Shown here: positions 15,495-24,168 of the stretch, piece after piece | How the letters are laid out: each line of letters starts with the position of its first letter | How positions within the stretch are numbered: position 1 is the stretch's first letter | Assembly: GCF_004353505.1 (NCBI RefSeq) | Contig: NZ_SMNQ01000028.1 | Coordinates: forward strand, 1 to 62,765 | Length of the DNA: 62,765 nucleotides | Reading direction: 5' to 3' | Source of the DNA: Streptomyces sp. WAC05374 | GTDB taxonomy: Bacteria; Actinomycetota; Actinomycetes; Streptomycetales; Streptomycetaceae | The notes under the pieces: generated by a model | The model's input: only the letters and a program-made list of their open reading frames with translations | Databases searched by the model: none | Told to the model about the DNA's origin: nothing | Made by a program: the position numbers and the translations under genes

Positions 15495-16225
15495 CGCGGC
15501 ACCGCGCGGGCCCCGGCGAGCGCCAGGGCGCGCCGGACGTCGGCGGTGATCCGTCCGGTCAGCTCGGTGGGGTCGGGCTGGAAGTAGAAGTGGCCGCCCT
15601 CGAACAGGTGCAGCCCGAGGAAGTGCTCGGCCCGCTGCGCCCACCCGGCCAGGCGCGCGGGCGGGGCCACCGCGTCCCGGGTGCCGCCGAACACCGACAG
15701 CGGCACGGGCAGCGGCGCCGGGTCGGGCGTGGGACGCCAGGTCTCCACCAGCCGCAGGTCACCGCGGATCGCGGGCGCGAAGATCTCCCACAGTTCGGGC
15801 TCCTCCAGGACGGCGGCGGGCGTGCCGCCCATCGCGGCCAGCTCCCGGCGCAGCGCGTCGTCGGGGAGCAGGTGCCGCGTGGTGCCCTCGCCGTCCGGGC
15901 GCGGCACCCCGCGCGCCGACAGCCCCAGCCACACGGGCGGGGTGCGGCCCTCGGCGAGGACGCGGCGGGTCAGCTCGTAGGCGACCAGCCCGCCCATGCT
16001 GTGGCCGAACAGGGCGTAGGGCCCGTCGAGGTCCGCGTCCAGCTCGGTGAGGAAGTGCTCCACCAGTTGGCCGGCGTCCTCGATGGGGCGCCGGTCCGCC
16101 CTCAGCCCCCGCCCCGGGGCGTCCACCGGCCGCACGTCCCACTCGGCCGGGAAGCGACCGGGCCAGTCGCGGTACGGCAGGTGGGAACCACCGGCGTGGT
16201 GGAACACGAACAGGCGCAGTTCCAT
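15491..16225 (-). CDS. Type II (editing) thioesterase, second copy
   Basis: 244 residues: LFVFHHAGGSHLPYRDWP, nucleophile LFGHSMGGLVAYELTRR, late His in FEGGHFYFQPDP. Same RifR-like family as the 12686 and 17341 genes but clearly diverged. It heads a two-gene leftward operon with the SARP, overlapping by 4 bases; pairing a thioesterase with an activator is uncommon and suggests both are needed at the same stage. ATG 16225 is the first start that keeps the strand-1 HHAGG motif. Confidence 0.92.
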   Translation of the reverse strand: MELRLFVFHHAGGSHLPYRDWPGRFPAEWDVRPVDAPGRGLRADRRPIEDAGQLVEHFLTELDADLDGPYALFGHSMGGLVAYELTRRVLAEGRTPPVWLGLSARGVPRPDGEGTTRHLLPDDALRRELAAMGGTPAAVLEEPELWEIFAPAIRGDLRLVETWRPTPDPAPLPVPLSVFGGTRDAVAPPARLAGWAQRAEHFLGLHLFEGGHFYFQPDPTELTGRITADVRRALALAGARAVPR

Positions 16226-16307
16226 ACTGACTCCGTCGACGGTCTCCGTTCGGGACCACGGACGATAGCCGCCGGCCGCCGCTCCCGGTCACCCGTGCGA
16301 GCCCGGT

Positions 16308-16432
16308 TCGAGCAGGCGTGCGCACCTTCTCGAGCGCGGCGGCCCCGGGCGCCGCCGCCCGCCCCGGCCCTTGGAAGGCTGGTCGAGCGCGGGTCGAGGT
16401 CTCGGGGCGGGTGGGGGGATCGGGGCTAGCGT
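16308..16432 (+). promoter_or_regulatory. TCGAG-rich divergent promoter region, candidate SARP-binding repeats
   Basis: Within the 16226-16490 intergenic region, GGTCGAG occurs exactly twice at 16381-16387 and 16392-16398 (11-bp period), and TCGAG also at 16308-16312 and 16330-16334 (22-bp spacing). These spacings match SARP heptamer repeats. A Streptomyces-like -10 TAGCGT lies at 16427-16432, but further from the repeats than the usual 8 bases. Possible autoregulation of the third SARP or control of the leftward thioesterase-SARP pair. Confidence 0.45.
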
Positions 16433-16490
16433 GCTCGGCGCCGACGGCTTCGAGATCGAGGGAACTCGACCGGGCAACGGGGAGGAAACC

Positions 16491-17312
16491 GTGGAGATTC
16501 AGGTTCTGGGTCCACTGAACGCCGACGTCAACGGGGGATCGATCGTTCCGACCGCGGGCAAACCGCGCCAGATCCTGGCGCTGCTCGCCTTCTACCCGGG
16601 CCGGGTCATGCCGGTTCCCACCCTCATGGAGGAGATCTGGGGCACCGAGCTGCCCCAGAGCGCCATGACGACCCTCCAGACCTACATACTCCAGTTGCGC
16701 CGGCGGCTCGGCACCGCGATGGGCCCGGACGCCCCGGGCACCGCCAAGGAGGTGCTGGCGACCCGGCACGGCGGCTACCTGCTCCAGATCCCGCCGGAGT
16801 GCGTGGACGTGCACCGCTACGAGCAGTTGGTCTCCGCCGGGCAGGGCGCCTTCGAGGAGGGCGAGGACGAGCGGGCGGCGGGCCTGCTGCGGGACGCGCT
16901 GGCGATGTGGCAGGGGCCCGCCCTGGTCGACGTGCGCGTCGGGCCGATCCTGGAGATCGAGGTGATGCGGCTGGAGGAGAGCCGCCTGGTCACCGTGGAG
17001 CGGCGGATCGACGCCGACCTGCGGCTGGGCCGGCACAGCGAACTCCTCGCCGAGCTGACCGACCTGATCGCCCGTCACCCCCAGCACGAGGGGCTGCACT
17101 CGCAGGCGATGGTGGCGCTGTACCGCTCCGGGCGGCAGGCCACGGCGCTGGACGTGTACCGCAGGCTGCGCACCCGGCTGGTCGAGGACCTGGGCGTGGA
17201 GCCCTCGCCGCAGCTCCAGCGGCTGCACCAGGCGATGCTCGCCGTCGACCCGGCGCTGGACGTGGTGTGCGGGCCGCGCCGCGGCTCCACCTTCGACCTG
17301 TACGCGGCGTAG
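16491..17312 (+). CDS. SARP-family transcriptional activator (third copy)
   Basis: 273 residues, a close relative of the 1305 SARP: MEIQVLGPLNADVNG, PTAGKPRQILALLAFYPGRVM, TTLQTYILQLRRRL, then a BTAD domain with AAGLLRDALAMWQGPALVDV and ALDVYRRLRTRLVEDLGVEPS. GTG 16491 follows GGGGAGGA (16479-16486). The two SARPs share motif after motif, so they are paralogues, perhaps sharing binding sites. It is followed after 28 bases by a type II thioesterase, repeating the SARP-thioesterase association seen on the other strand. Confidence 0.93.
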   Translation: MEIQVLGPLNADVNGGSIVPTAGKPRQILALLAFYPGRVMPVPTLMEEIWGTELPQSAMTTLQTYILQLRRRLGTAMGPDAPGTAKEVLATRHGGYLLQIPPECVDVHRYEQLVSAGQGAFEEGEDERAAGLLRDALAMWQGPALVDVRVGPILEIEVMRLEESRLVTVERRIDADLRLGRHSELLAELTDLIARHPQHEGLHSQAMVALYRSGRQATALDVYRRLRTRLVEDLGVEPSPQLQRLHQAMLAVDPALDVVCGPRRGSTFDLYAA

Positions 17313-17340
17313 CCGCGAACCCATCGGGAAGGGACGGCAG

Positions 17341-18102
17341 ATGTCCGACGCACAGTTGGTCCGACTCCACTGCTTCGCGCACGCCGGGGCCGGCGTCTCG
17401 TCCTTCTACGGCTGGCCCGCGCACCTGGGGCACGGCGTGGAGACGGTGCCGCACCTGCTGCCGGGGCGCGAGGGCCGGCGCCGTGAGCCCCGCATCACCG
17501 GGCGCGAGGCGCTGCTGGCGGACCTGATGGGCACGTTCACGGCCGAGGCGCCGTCCGGGCCGTACGTGCTGTACGGGCACAGCCTGGGCGCGATGGTCGC
17601 CTACACCGTGACCCGCGCCCTGCACGAGGCGGGCCTGCCGGGGCCGGCGCTGCTGGCCCTCGGGGCCTGCCCGCCGCCCGACGCCGGGTCGGACCTGTCG
17701 GACGCCTGGGGCGCCTCCGACGAGCAGTTGCTGGGGCTGCTCGACGGGGTCGGCGCGGTCCCGGAGGGCGCGGCGCCCGGCGGGTTCTGGTACCGGGCCG
17801 TGATGCCGGTGCTCCGCGACGACCTGGCCCTCGCCCATGACCTGCGGGTCGCCGCCCGGCGGCCGGTGGCGGCCGGGCCGCTGTCCGTGCCCCTGCTGGT
17901 GGTCTCCGGCGCCGGTGATCCGCTGGCCCGGCCGGAGGTGATGGACGGCTGGCGGCGCTGGAGCACCGGCCCGGTGGTGACGCGGACCGTGCCCGGGGAC
18001 CACTTCTTCGTGCGCGGCCACGAGCTGCCCCGGCTGATGGGGCGCGCCTGCCGCGTCGTCGGGCGCACCGTGCCCGGGCCGGTGCGGGCGGGTGCGCGGT
18101 GA
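17341..18102 (+). CDS. Type II (editing) thioesterase, third copy
   Basis: 253 residues: LHCFAHAGAGVSSFYGWP, elbow LYGHSLGAMVAYTVTRAL, late His in PGDHFFVRGHELP. Canonical RifR-type hydrolase. Its last codons overlap the GTG of the FAD monooxygenase (GTGA), tying it to the tailoring block. With two more stand-alone copies and two synthase-fused TE domains there are five thioesterases in the window, which is many for one product. Confidence 0.92.
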   Translation: MSDAQLVRLHCFAHAGAGVSSFYGWPAHLGHGVETVPHLLPGREGRRREPRITGREALLADLMGTFTAEAPSGPYVLYGHSLGAMVAYTVTRALHEAGLPGPALLALGACPPPDAGSDLSDAWGASDEQLLGLLDGVGAVPEGAAPGGFWYRAVMPVLRDDLALAHDLRVAARRPVAAGPLSVPLLVVSGAGDPLARPEVMDGWRRWSTGPVVTRTVPGDHFFVRGHELPRLMGRACRVVGRTVPGPVRAGAR

Positions 18103-19340
18103 ACACCGACGTGTGCGTGGTGGGCGCCGGGCCCGCCGGGCTCGCCCTGTCGCTGATGCTGCTGCGCTCGGGCGTCCGCGTCACCCTGCTGGAACGCTCC
18201 AGCGGGCTGCGCCGGAACTTCCACGGCGAGATCCTCCAGCCGGGCGGGCAGCGCGTCCTGGACGACCTGGGCGTACTGGCCGGTGCCCGCGCCCGCGGCG
18301 GGTGCGACCTGGCGGGCTTCCAGGTGCTCCAGGACGACCGGCTGCTGCTCGACATCGACTACGGGCGGCTCGCCGCCCCGTACGACCACCTGCTCGCCCT
18401 GCCCCAGCGGCACCTGCTGGCCGAACTCCTCGACGCCTGCGGGCGGTTGCCCGGCTTCACCCTGCTGGAGGGGCACCGGATCGGGGCGCTGCTGCGCGAC
18501 GGCGGCCGCGTCACCGGGGCGGTGGCCACCGGCCGGGACGGTACGAGCGTGACCGTGCCCGCCCGGGTCGTGGTGGGGGCCGACGGCCGCTTCTCGCGCA
18601 CCCGGCGGCTCGCCGGCATCGACGCGGGGCGGTCGGAGGCGTTCGACCAGGACGTGGTGTGGTTCTCGCTGCCCGCCGCCGGGCGGGCCACCGGGTACGT
18701 ACGGGTCCACCGCACCGCGCGCGGCGCGCTGCTGGTGCACGACACCCACCCGGACCGGCTGCGGATCGGCTGGACGCTGCCGCACCGCACCTGGAACGCG
18801 GCGGCGGCCCGGGGCATCGACGCGATCCGCCGCGAACTGGCCGCCGAACTGCCCCGGTTCGCCGACCTCGTCCACGACGGGCTGCGCGGCCTCGCCGACC
18901 TGAAGCTGCTGGACGTGTTCGCGGCGCAGGCGGGCCAGTGGGTGCGCGACGGGCTCGTCCTCGTCGGCGACAGTGCCCACACCCACGGCCCGATCGGCGC
19001 CCAGGGCATCAACCTCGCCCTCCAGGACGCGGCCGCCGCCCACCCCGTGCTGGTCGACGCCGTGCGCACCGGCGACGCCGGCCGGGAGCGGCTGCTGCCC
19101 TACGAGCGGCGCCGCCGCCCCGTCGCGGCCGCCGTGCACCGCATGCAGCGGATGCAGGCCAAGGCCCTGCTGGGGCGCGGCGGACCGGTCGCCACCCGGC
19201 TCCGCTCCCGCGCCGCCGCCCTGGTCACCCGCACCCCGATCGGTGCGCGGATCACCCGCACGGTCGCGTACGGCACCGATCCCGTCTCCGTGCGCACCGA
19301 CCTGTTCACCGCCGGCGTGCCGGCCGGCCAGCGCGACTGA
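18099..19340 (+). CDS. FAD-dependent monooxygenase (UbiH/PHBH-like)
   Basis: 413 residues with the three FAD motifs of class A flavin hydroxylases: CVVGAGPAGLALSLML (about 6-21), the DG motif VVVGADGRFSRTRRLAG and the GD motif LVGDSAHTHGPIGAQGIN. It lacks the C-terminal thioredoxin-like domain of the larger copy at 22395. Expected to hydroxylate or epoxidise an aromatic or polyene substrate with NAD(P)H and O2. GTG overlaps the thioesterase stop. Together with the SnoaL-like genes and aromatase it suggests aromatic polyketide oxidation. Confidence 0.85.
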   Translation: MNTDVCVVGAGPAGLALSLMLLRSGVRVTLLERSSGLRRNFHGEILQPGGQRVLDDLGVLAGARARGGCDLAGFQVLQDDRLLLDIDYGRLAAPYDHLLALPQRHLLAELLDACGRLPGFTLLEGHRIGALLRDGGRVTGAVATGRDGTSVTVPARVVVGADGRFSRTRRLAGIDAGRSEAFDQDVVWFSLPAAGRATGYVRVHRTARGALLVHDTHPDRLRIGWTLPHRTWNAAAARGIDAIRRELAAELPRFADLVHDGLRGLADLKLLDVFAAQAGQWVRDGLVLVGDSAHTHGPIGAQGINLALQDAAAAHPVLVDAVRTGDAGRERLLPYERRRRPVAAAVHRMQRMQAKALLGRGGPVATRLRSRAAALVTRTPIGARITRTVAYGTDPVSVRTDLFTAGVPAGQRD

Positions 19341-19347
19341 CGTACCG

Positions 19348-19806
19348 TCAGAACGTCATGTGGTCGGGCGTGATCCGGCGCTCCCGGGTGCGCAGCTCGC
19401 CCTCCTCCCACACCAGCACGTCCTCCACCACGCTGCTCGGCGCGACGTCCGCGGCCGGGTCCCAGGGGCGGCTGGTCGTCACCAGCGCGTAGTAGCTGGT
19501 GCGCAGGGTGCCCTCCGGTCCCGGCTCCACCTGCAGCATGGAGTGCCAGTGGCGGCGGCGCACCGGCTCGGTGCCGAAGCGGCGGGCGTGGGCCTCGCGC
19601 AGCGCCGCCGCGATGGCGTCCCGGCCGAGCACCTCGGGGACGTCGGGCGGCGCCGCGTACACCCCGTCGGCGGTGAACGTCGTGGCGAACTCCTCCAGCC
19701 GCAGCGCGTCGAGCAGCCGCACCTGCCGGGCGTAGAACTGCTGGGCCTCCACGTACAGGCCGGTCAGGCCGGTGCCGAGCCGGGGCTCGGTCGCGTACGT
19801 CGTCAT
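19348..19806 (-). CDS. SnoaL/NTF2-like small protein (first copy)
   Basis: 152 residues with the alpha+beta barrel pattern of the NTF2/SnoaL superfamily: YVEAQQFYARQVRLLDALRL, FATTFTADGVYAAPP, HWHSMLQVEPG, TSYYALVTTSR, VVEDVLVWEEGELRTRERR. Members act as polyketide cyclases, hydroxylases or isomerases in type II pathways, and also as small subunits of ring-hydroxylating dioxygenases. It is paralogous to the gene upstream (19826-20311) at every landmark. Convergent with the FAD monooxygenase (7-base gap). The reaction is not assignable. Confidence 0.75.
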   Translation of the reverse strand: MTTYATEPRLGTGLTGLYVEAQQFYARQVRLLDALRLEEFATTFTADGVYAAPPDVPEVLGRDAIAAALREAHARRFGTEPVRRRHWHSMLQVEPGPEGTLRTSYYALVTTSRPWDPAADVAPSSVVEDVLVWEEGELRTRERRITPDHMTF

Positions 19807-19825
19807 GGTCTTCTCCTCCGGTTCG

Positions 19826-20311
19826 TCAGGTGAGGTCGTCGCGGGTCACGACCCGGTGGCGGGTGCGCCACTTGCCGCGTGCGCGGACCAGGACGTCCTC
19901 GATCACGTACACCCGGTGCGGCCTCGGCCCGCCTCCGGGCGGCGTCGCGTACACCAGCGCGTAGGCGCGGGTGCGCAGCGTCCCGTTGGGGTGCGGTGTG
20001 ACGTCCAGCATCCCGATCCAGTGCCGCAGCCGCTCGCCGGTGCGCGCCTGCTGCGCCCCCGCGCGGCGGACGTACGCGGCCAGCCCGGCGCGCCCGCGCA
20101 CCGGCTCCGGCAGTGCCGGTACGTCGAAGACGGCGTCCTCGGTGAACGTCCCCGCCCAGCGCTCCGCCTCGTGCGCGTCGAAGCGCTGCATCTGGTGCGC
20201 GTAGAACTGCTGGACCTGTGCGTACAGGGCGCCGAAGTCCGCGTCCTCGGCGGGCCCCCGCGCGGGCGCCCGGGGGATGGATCTCGCTCGGCCGAGCGAC
20301 GTGGTGGTCAT
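19826..20311 (-). CDS. SnoaL/NTF2-like small protein (second copy)
   Basis: 161 residues; LYAQVQQFYAHQMQRFDAHE, GTFTEDAVFDVPALPEPV, LRHWIGMLDVTPHP, TRAYALVYATPP and VIEDVLVRARGKWRTRHRV line up with the downstream copy, so the pair arose by duplication and may form a heterodimer. The frame is open far upstream into the divergent ligase gene, but similarity begins at about residue 25 and ATG 20311 is the sensible start. 19 bases separate it from the next gene, so they form one leftward operon. Confidence 0.75.
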   Translation of the reverse strand: MTTTSLGRARSIPRAPARGPAEDADFGALYAQVQQFYAHQMQRFDAHEAERWAGTFTEDAVFDVPALPEPVRGRAGLAAYVRRAGAQQARTGERLRHWIGMLDVTPHPNGTLRTRAYALVYATPPGGGPRPHRVYVIEDVLVRARGKWRTRHRVVTRDDLT

Positions 20312-20360
20312 GGGACCGGCCCTCCGTTCCATCGGGTACGGACAGCCTCCACATCGCGGA

Positions 20361-20389
20361 TCGAGCGCTCTTCGAAGATTCCTCAAGCG
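20361..20389 (+). promoter_or_regulatory. Three-heptamer SARP-binding array
   Basis: TCGAGCG (20361-20367), TCGAAGA (20372-20378) and TCAAGCG (20383-20389), each separated by exactly 4 bases (11-bp period). This is the classic geometry bound by ActII-ORF4/DnrI-type SARPs next to a weak -10. Eight bases further lies GACGGT (20398-20403), a poor -10 with A and T in the conserved places. It points rightward to the acyl-CoA ligase and the aromatic tailoring genes behind it. The array is seen directly; SARP binding is inferred. Confidence 0.7.
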
Positions 20390-20461
20390 CTCCGGCCGAC
20401 GGTGTAAGCCGCCGAGCGGTGAACGCAGCCGCGCACCGACCAGCCGGAGGAGAACGAGCCT

Positions 20462-22075
20462 GTGCCGAACTTCACGTATCCGGACTTCCCGCTGGACGGC
20501 CTGCTGCGCACGGCGGCCGTGCGCGACCCCGACGGCACCGCCGTGCGCAGCGGCGACACGGCGCTCACCTTCGGGGAGCTGGACACCCTGGCCGACCGGG
20601 TCGCCGCCTGGGTGCGGCGGGAGACCGGGGGCCGGCCCGGCGCCCGCGTCGGTGTGGCCAACGTGCTGGACCCAGTGTTCGCCGCCACCTACTACGGCAC
20701 CGTCCGCGGCGGGGCCACCGTGGTCCTCGTCAACCCGCTGATCAGGGAAGAGGGCATCCGGCACGTGTTCGCCGCCGCCGAGGTGGAGGTGGCGTTCGTG
20801 CCGACCGCCACGGCCGAGGTGCTGACCAAGCTGAGCGGCGCACTGCCCCGGCTGCGCACCGTCGTGGTGACCGACGCGCCGGACGGCGTGGTCCCCGGCG
20901 ACGCCGTACCGCTGCACACGGCGCTCGCGTCGGCGCCCGCCGCGCCGGAGCCGGGCCGCACCGACCCGGGCGCGATCGCCTGCGTGCAGTTCACCACCGG
21001 CACCACCGGCCGCCCCAAGGGCGTCCTGCTCACCCACCGCAACCTGGTCGCCAACGCCAAGCAGACCGCGCTCGCGCACCGCCTGGACTGCGCCTCGGTC
21101 ACCCTCAACCACCTGCCGCTCTACCACGTGATGCACCTCAACTCGGCGGTGTACGCGGGGGCCTGCCAGGTGCTGTGCACCGACCCCGACCCGCTCGCCT
21201 CGCTCGCGGCGGCCGCCGGGGCCGGGGCCACCCACTACTACGGACTGCCCGCCCGGCTGCACCGCCTCGCCGCCGACGGACGGCTGGCCGGGGCCGGCCC
21301 CGCACCGGGCGGCCCCGGGCTGACGGCCGTGCTCTCCGGCGGCTCCGGACTGCGGCCCGAGGCGGCGCGCGACCTGCGTGACCGGCTCGGTGTGCCCGTC
21401 ATCCAGGGCTACGGCATGGCCGAGCTGTCCCCGCTCACCCACTGCCAGCGGCCCGACGCCTACCGGCCGGGCAAGGTCGGCCAGGTGGTCCCCGGGACCG
21501 AGTGCCGCCTGGTCGACGTGGACACCCGCGAGCCGGTGGAGGTCTGGGCGACCGGAGAGGTGCAGGTGCGCGGGCCGCAGCTCATGGCCGGCTACCTCGG
21601 CGAGCAGGCGCCGTCCCGGATCGACGAGGACGGCTGGTTCTCCACCGGGGACGTCGGCTACCTCGACGACGACGGAGCGCTGCGGCTGGTGGACCGGCTC
21701 GCCGACATCTTCAAGTACGACAACGAGATCGTCTCGCCCAGCCAGATCGAGCAGGTCCTCGGCCAGGACCCGCGCGTCGCGGACTGCATCGTCGCCGACT
21801 GGCCCGACGAGGTGCACGGCGGACTCGTCTGGGCCGGGATCGTCCTCGCCGACGACCCGGACCCCGGCCCCTACCCCGGCTACGGGCAGGGCACCGTCGA
21901 GGGGATCGACGTGCTCGACGTCCTGGACTCGATCACCGCACGGGCCAACGAGCGGCTCGCCACCTTCGAACGCATCCGCATGGCCGAGGCGATCGACGCC
22001 GTGCCCCGCACCCCCACCGGCAAGCCCGAACGGCGCGGCCTGCGCGAGAAGCTCCGCGCCCGCGCCGCCGCATGA
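20462..22075 (+). CDS. Acyl-CoA / acyl-AMP ligase
   Basis: 537 residues of the ANL adenylate-forming family: P-loop FTTGTTGRPKGV, YGMAELSP, STGDVGYLDDDG, and the C-terminal lysine motif PRTPTGKPERRG. It activates a carboxylic acid as acyl-AMP and transfers it to CoA or a carrier protein. No carrier domain is attached. It could load a starter acid onto the N-terminal ACP of the 47972 synthase, or act in the aromatic branch as OxyH-type ligases do. GTG 20462 follows GGAGGAG (20451-20457). The C-terminal 100 residues contain a short insert rich in Asp/Pro/Gly. Substrate unknown. Confidence 0.88.
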   Translation: MPNFTYPDFPLDGLLRTAAVRDPDGTAVRSGDTALTFGELDTLADRVAAWVRRETGGRPGARVGVANVLDPVFAATYYGTVRGGATVVLVNPLIREEGIRHVFAAAEVEVAFVPTATAEVLTKLSGALPRLRTVVVTDAPDGVVPGDAVPLHTALASAPAAPEPGRTDPGAIACVQFTTGTTGRPKGVLLTHRNLVANAKQTALAHRLDCASVTLNHLPLYHVMHLNSAVYAGACQVLCTDPDPLASLAAAAGAGATHYYGLPARLHRLAADGRLAGAGPAPGGPGLTAVLSGGSGLRPEAARDLRDRLGVPVIQGYGMAELSPLTHCQRPDAYRPGKVGQVVPGTECRLVDVDTREPVEVWATGEVQVRGPQLMAGYLGEQAPSRIDEDGWFSTGDVGYLDDDGALRLVDRLADIFKYDNEIVSPSQIEQVLGQDPRVADCIVADWPDEVHGGLVWAGIVLADDPDPGPYPGYGQGTVEGIDVLDVLDSITARANERLATFERIRMAEAIDAVPRTPTGKPERRGLREKLRARAAA

Positions 22076-22110
22076 CCCCCCGTACCCGCACCGAACCCCA
22101 GGAGCAGACC

Positions 22111-22398
22111 ATGGTGACCTTCGTCAACAAGCTGACCGTGCACGGCGACATCGACACCTTCCTCGCCGTCAAGGGACGCCTCACCTCCTACATGTCCGCC
22201 CAGCCCGGCTACGTCAGCCACCAGACGCTGCGCCACGCCAAGGCGCCCAACGTCTTCCTGGAGCTGGCCGTGTGGCAGGACGCCGAGGCCCACCAGCGCG
22301 CCGTGCGCAGCGAGGAGTTCCAGGCGATCGTCAAGGGCCTGGGCCCGCTCGCCACCCCCGAGCCGGGGCTGTACGAGACGGTCGAGGAAGCCGCGTGA
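22111..22398 (+). CDS. ABM-type small monooxygenase (dimeric alpha/beta barrel)
   Basis: 95 residues, the usual size: VTFVNKLTVHGDIDTFLAVKG, then YMSAQPGYVSHQTLRH, then FLELAVWQDAEAHQRAVRSEEF. The pattern is that of antibiotic-biosynthesis monooxygenases (ActVA-Orf6, TcmH), cofactor-free quinone-forming oxygenases of aromatic polyketide pathways. ATG 22111 with AGGAG at about 22100 is preferred; an ATG at 22072 overlapping the ligase stop would add 13 residues without similarity. Its stop overlaps the next GTG (GTGA). Confidence 0.85.
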   Translation: MVTFVNKLTVHGDIDTFLAVKGRLTSYMSAQPGYVSHQTLRHAKAPNVFLELAVWQDAEAHQRAVRSEEFQAIVKGLGPLATPEPGLYETVEEAA

Positions 22399-24143
22399 CG
22401 CCGCGCCCCACCGGCCGGACCCAGGTCCTCGTCGCGGGCGCCGGACCGGTCGGCCTGACCGCCGCCCACGAACTGGCCCGACGGGGACTGCGGGTCCGGC
22501 TCGTCGACGCGGCCTCGGGCCCCTCCCGCACCAGCCGGGCCGTGGCCACGCACCCGCGCACCCTGGAGACCTACGACCAGATGGGCGTCGTCGGCGACAT
22601 CCTCGGACGCGGCCGGCGCAACCGGGCGTTCACCATGTACGCCAAGGGGCGCCGGCTCGTGCGGCTGGACGCCGACTACTCCACGATGCCGACCTCGTAC
22701 CCGTACACCCTCGTCATCGGGCAGACCGAGACGGAGGCCGTGCTGCGCGACGCCGTGGCCCGGCTCGGCGTGGAGGTCGAGTGGGGCGTGCGGCTGGCCG
22801 GGTTCGAGCAGGACGCGGACGGCGTCAGGGCGCGGCTGACCGGGGAGGACGGCACCGAGGAGCACGTCGACGCGGACTGGCTGGTGGGCTGCGACGGCGG
22901 CCACAGCACCGTGCGCAAACTGCTCGGGCTGGAACTGACCGGACGGACCAGCGATACCTGGATGCTCGCCGACGCGCCGGTCGCCACCGACCTGCCGCCC
23001 GACACCATCTACTGGGCCCACACCGGCACGCAGGCGCTGATGATGGTGCCCTACGCCCGCGAGGGCCACTGGCGGCTGCTGGACACGGCGCCCGTCTCCC
23101 GCGCGGCCGACCCCCGCCCCGCCCAGGAGCGGCTCACGCAGAAGCTGTCGGCCGGGCTCGGCCGGGACGTCCGGGTCGGCGAACCCGAGTGGACCTCCAC
23201 CTTCACCTTCCAGCAGCGGATGGTGGAGCGGATGCACGAGGGCCGTGTCTTCGTCGCCGGGGACGCCGCCCATGTGCACAGCCCCGCCTCCGGGCAGGGC
23301 ATGAACACCGGCATCCAGGAGGCATACAACCTCGCCTGGAAGCTCGCCATGGTCGAACAGGGCCACGCCGGGCGGGAACTGCTCGGCACCTACGACGAGG
23401 AGCGCCTGCCCATCGGCCGGGCCCTGCTCGGCTCCACCCGCGCCGCCACCTTCCTGGTCCAGCTCAAGAACCTGCTCGCCTCGGTGGCGCTGCCCGTCGT
23501 CTTCACCGTCGTACGCAACGTGCCCCCGCTGCGGCGGGCCATCCAGCGCAAGGTCCTCGGCGGCATGTCGGGGCTGCGCATCGGCTACGGCGACTCGTCG
23601 CTGACCACCGTGGAGAGCTACCGGCTCATCGCCGGGTCCGGCTCCGCCGTCGTGTCGGGCGTCGAACCGACCCCGGCGCCCGCGCCCGGCGAGCGGGTCA
23701 CCCACGCCCACGTCCACGACGGCGACGACACGGGCTGCGCCGGGCTGCGCGCCGAACTGCGCGACCCGCGCTGGTCGCTGCTGCTCGCCGCGGGCGGCAC
23801 CGGACCCGGTGACGTACCGGTCGGCGTGGCCATCACGGCGGCCGCCCAGTACGGCGAGTGGCTGTCGGTGCGCACCGTCGGCGGCGCCGGCCCCGACGGC
23901 CCCGCCCCGCTCGCCGACCCGGACGGGCGGCTGCGCGAGGCGCTCGGCCTGGCGCCGGGCGGCTGGCTGCTGGTGCGCCCCGACGGGTACGTCGCCGCGC
24001 GCGGCACCGCACTGACGCGGGTCGCGCTGGGCCGGGCGCTGGCCCCGCTGAGGCCGGCCGCCCCGCTCGCCGACGCGGCCCGCCCCGAGCCGGGGCTCGT
24101 GGTGGGCGCCCGCGCCCGGCGGCTGAACCAACACGGATCGTGA
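22395..24143 (+). CDS. FAD-dependent aromatic monooxygenase (PgaE/RdmE-like)
   Basis: 582 residues with VLVAGAGPVGLTAAHEL at the N-terminus, the DG motif LVGCDGGHSTVRKLLG, the GD motif VAGDAAHVHSPASGQGMNTG and a C-terminal thioredoxin-like region (about 480-582), the build of angucycline/anthracycline hydroxylases of the PgaE/MtmOIV/RdmE group. Expected to hydroxylate or Baeyer-Villiger oxidise a polyaromatic intermediate. It sits between the ABM protein (4-base overlap) and the aromatase, strengthening the aromatic theme. Whether it acts as hydroxylase or ring-opening enzyme is not determinable. Confidence 0.9.
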   Translation: MTPRPTGRTQVLVAGAGPVGLTAAHELARRGLRVRLVDAASGPSRTSRAVATHPRTLETYDQMGVVGDILGRGRRNRAFTMYAKGRRLVRLDADYSTMPTSYPYTLVIGQTETEAVLRDAVARLGVEVEWGVRLAGFEQDADGVRARLTGEDGTEEHVDADWLVGCDGGHSTVRKLLGLELTGRTSDTWMLADAPVATDLPPDTIYWAHTGTQALMMVPYAREGHWRLLDTAPVSRAADPRPAQERLTQKLSAGLGRDVRVGEPEWTSTFTFQQRMVERMHEGRVFVAGDAAHVHSPASGQGMNTGIQEAYNLAWKLAMVEQGHAGRELLGTYDEERLPIGRALLGSTRAATFLVQLKNLLASVALPVVFTVVRNVPPLRRAIQRKVLGGMSGLRIGYGDSSLTTVESYRLIAGSGSAVVSGVEPTPAPAPGERVTHAHVHDGDDTGCAGLRAELRDPRWSLLLAAGGTGPGDVPVGVAITAAAQYGEWLSVRTVGGAGPDGPAPLADPDGRLREALGLAPGGWLLVRPDGYVAARGTALTRVALGRALAPLRPAAPLADAARPEPGLVVGARARRLNQHGS

Positions 24144-24168
24144 ACGAGGAATGAAGAGGGTGGTCGTG

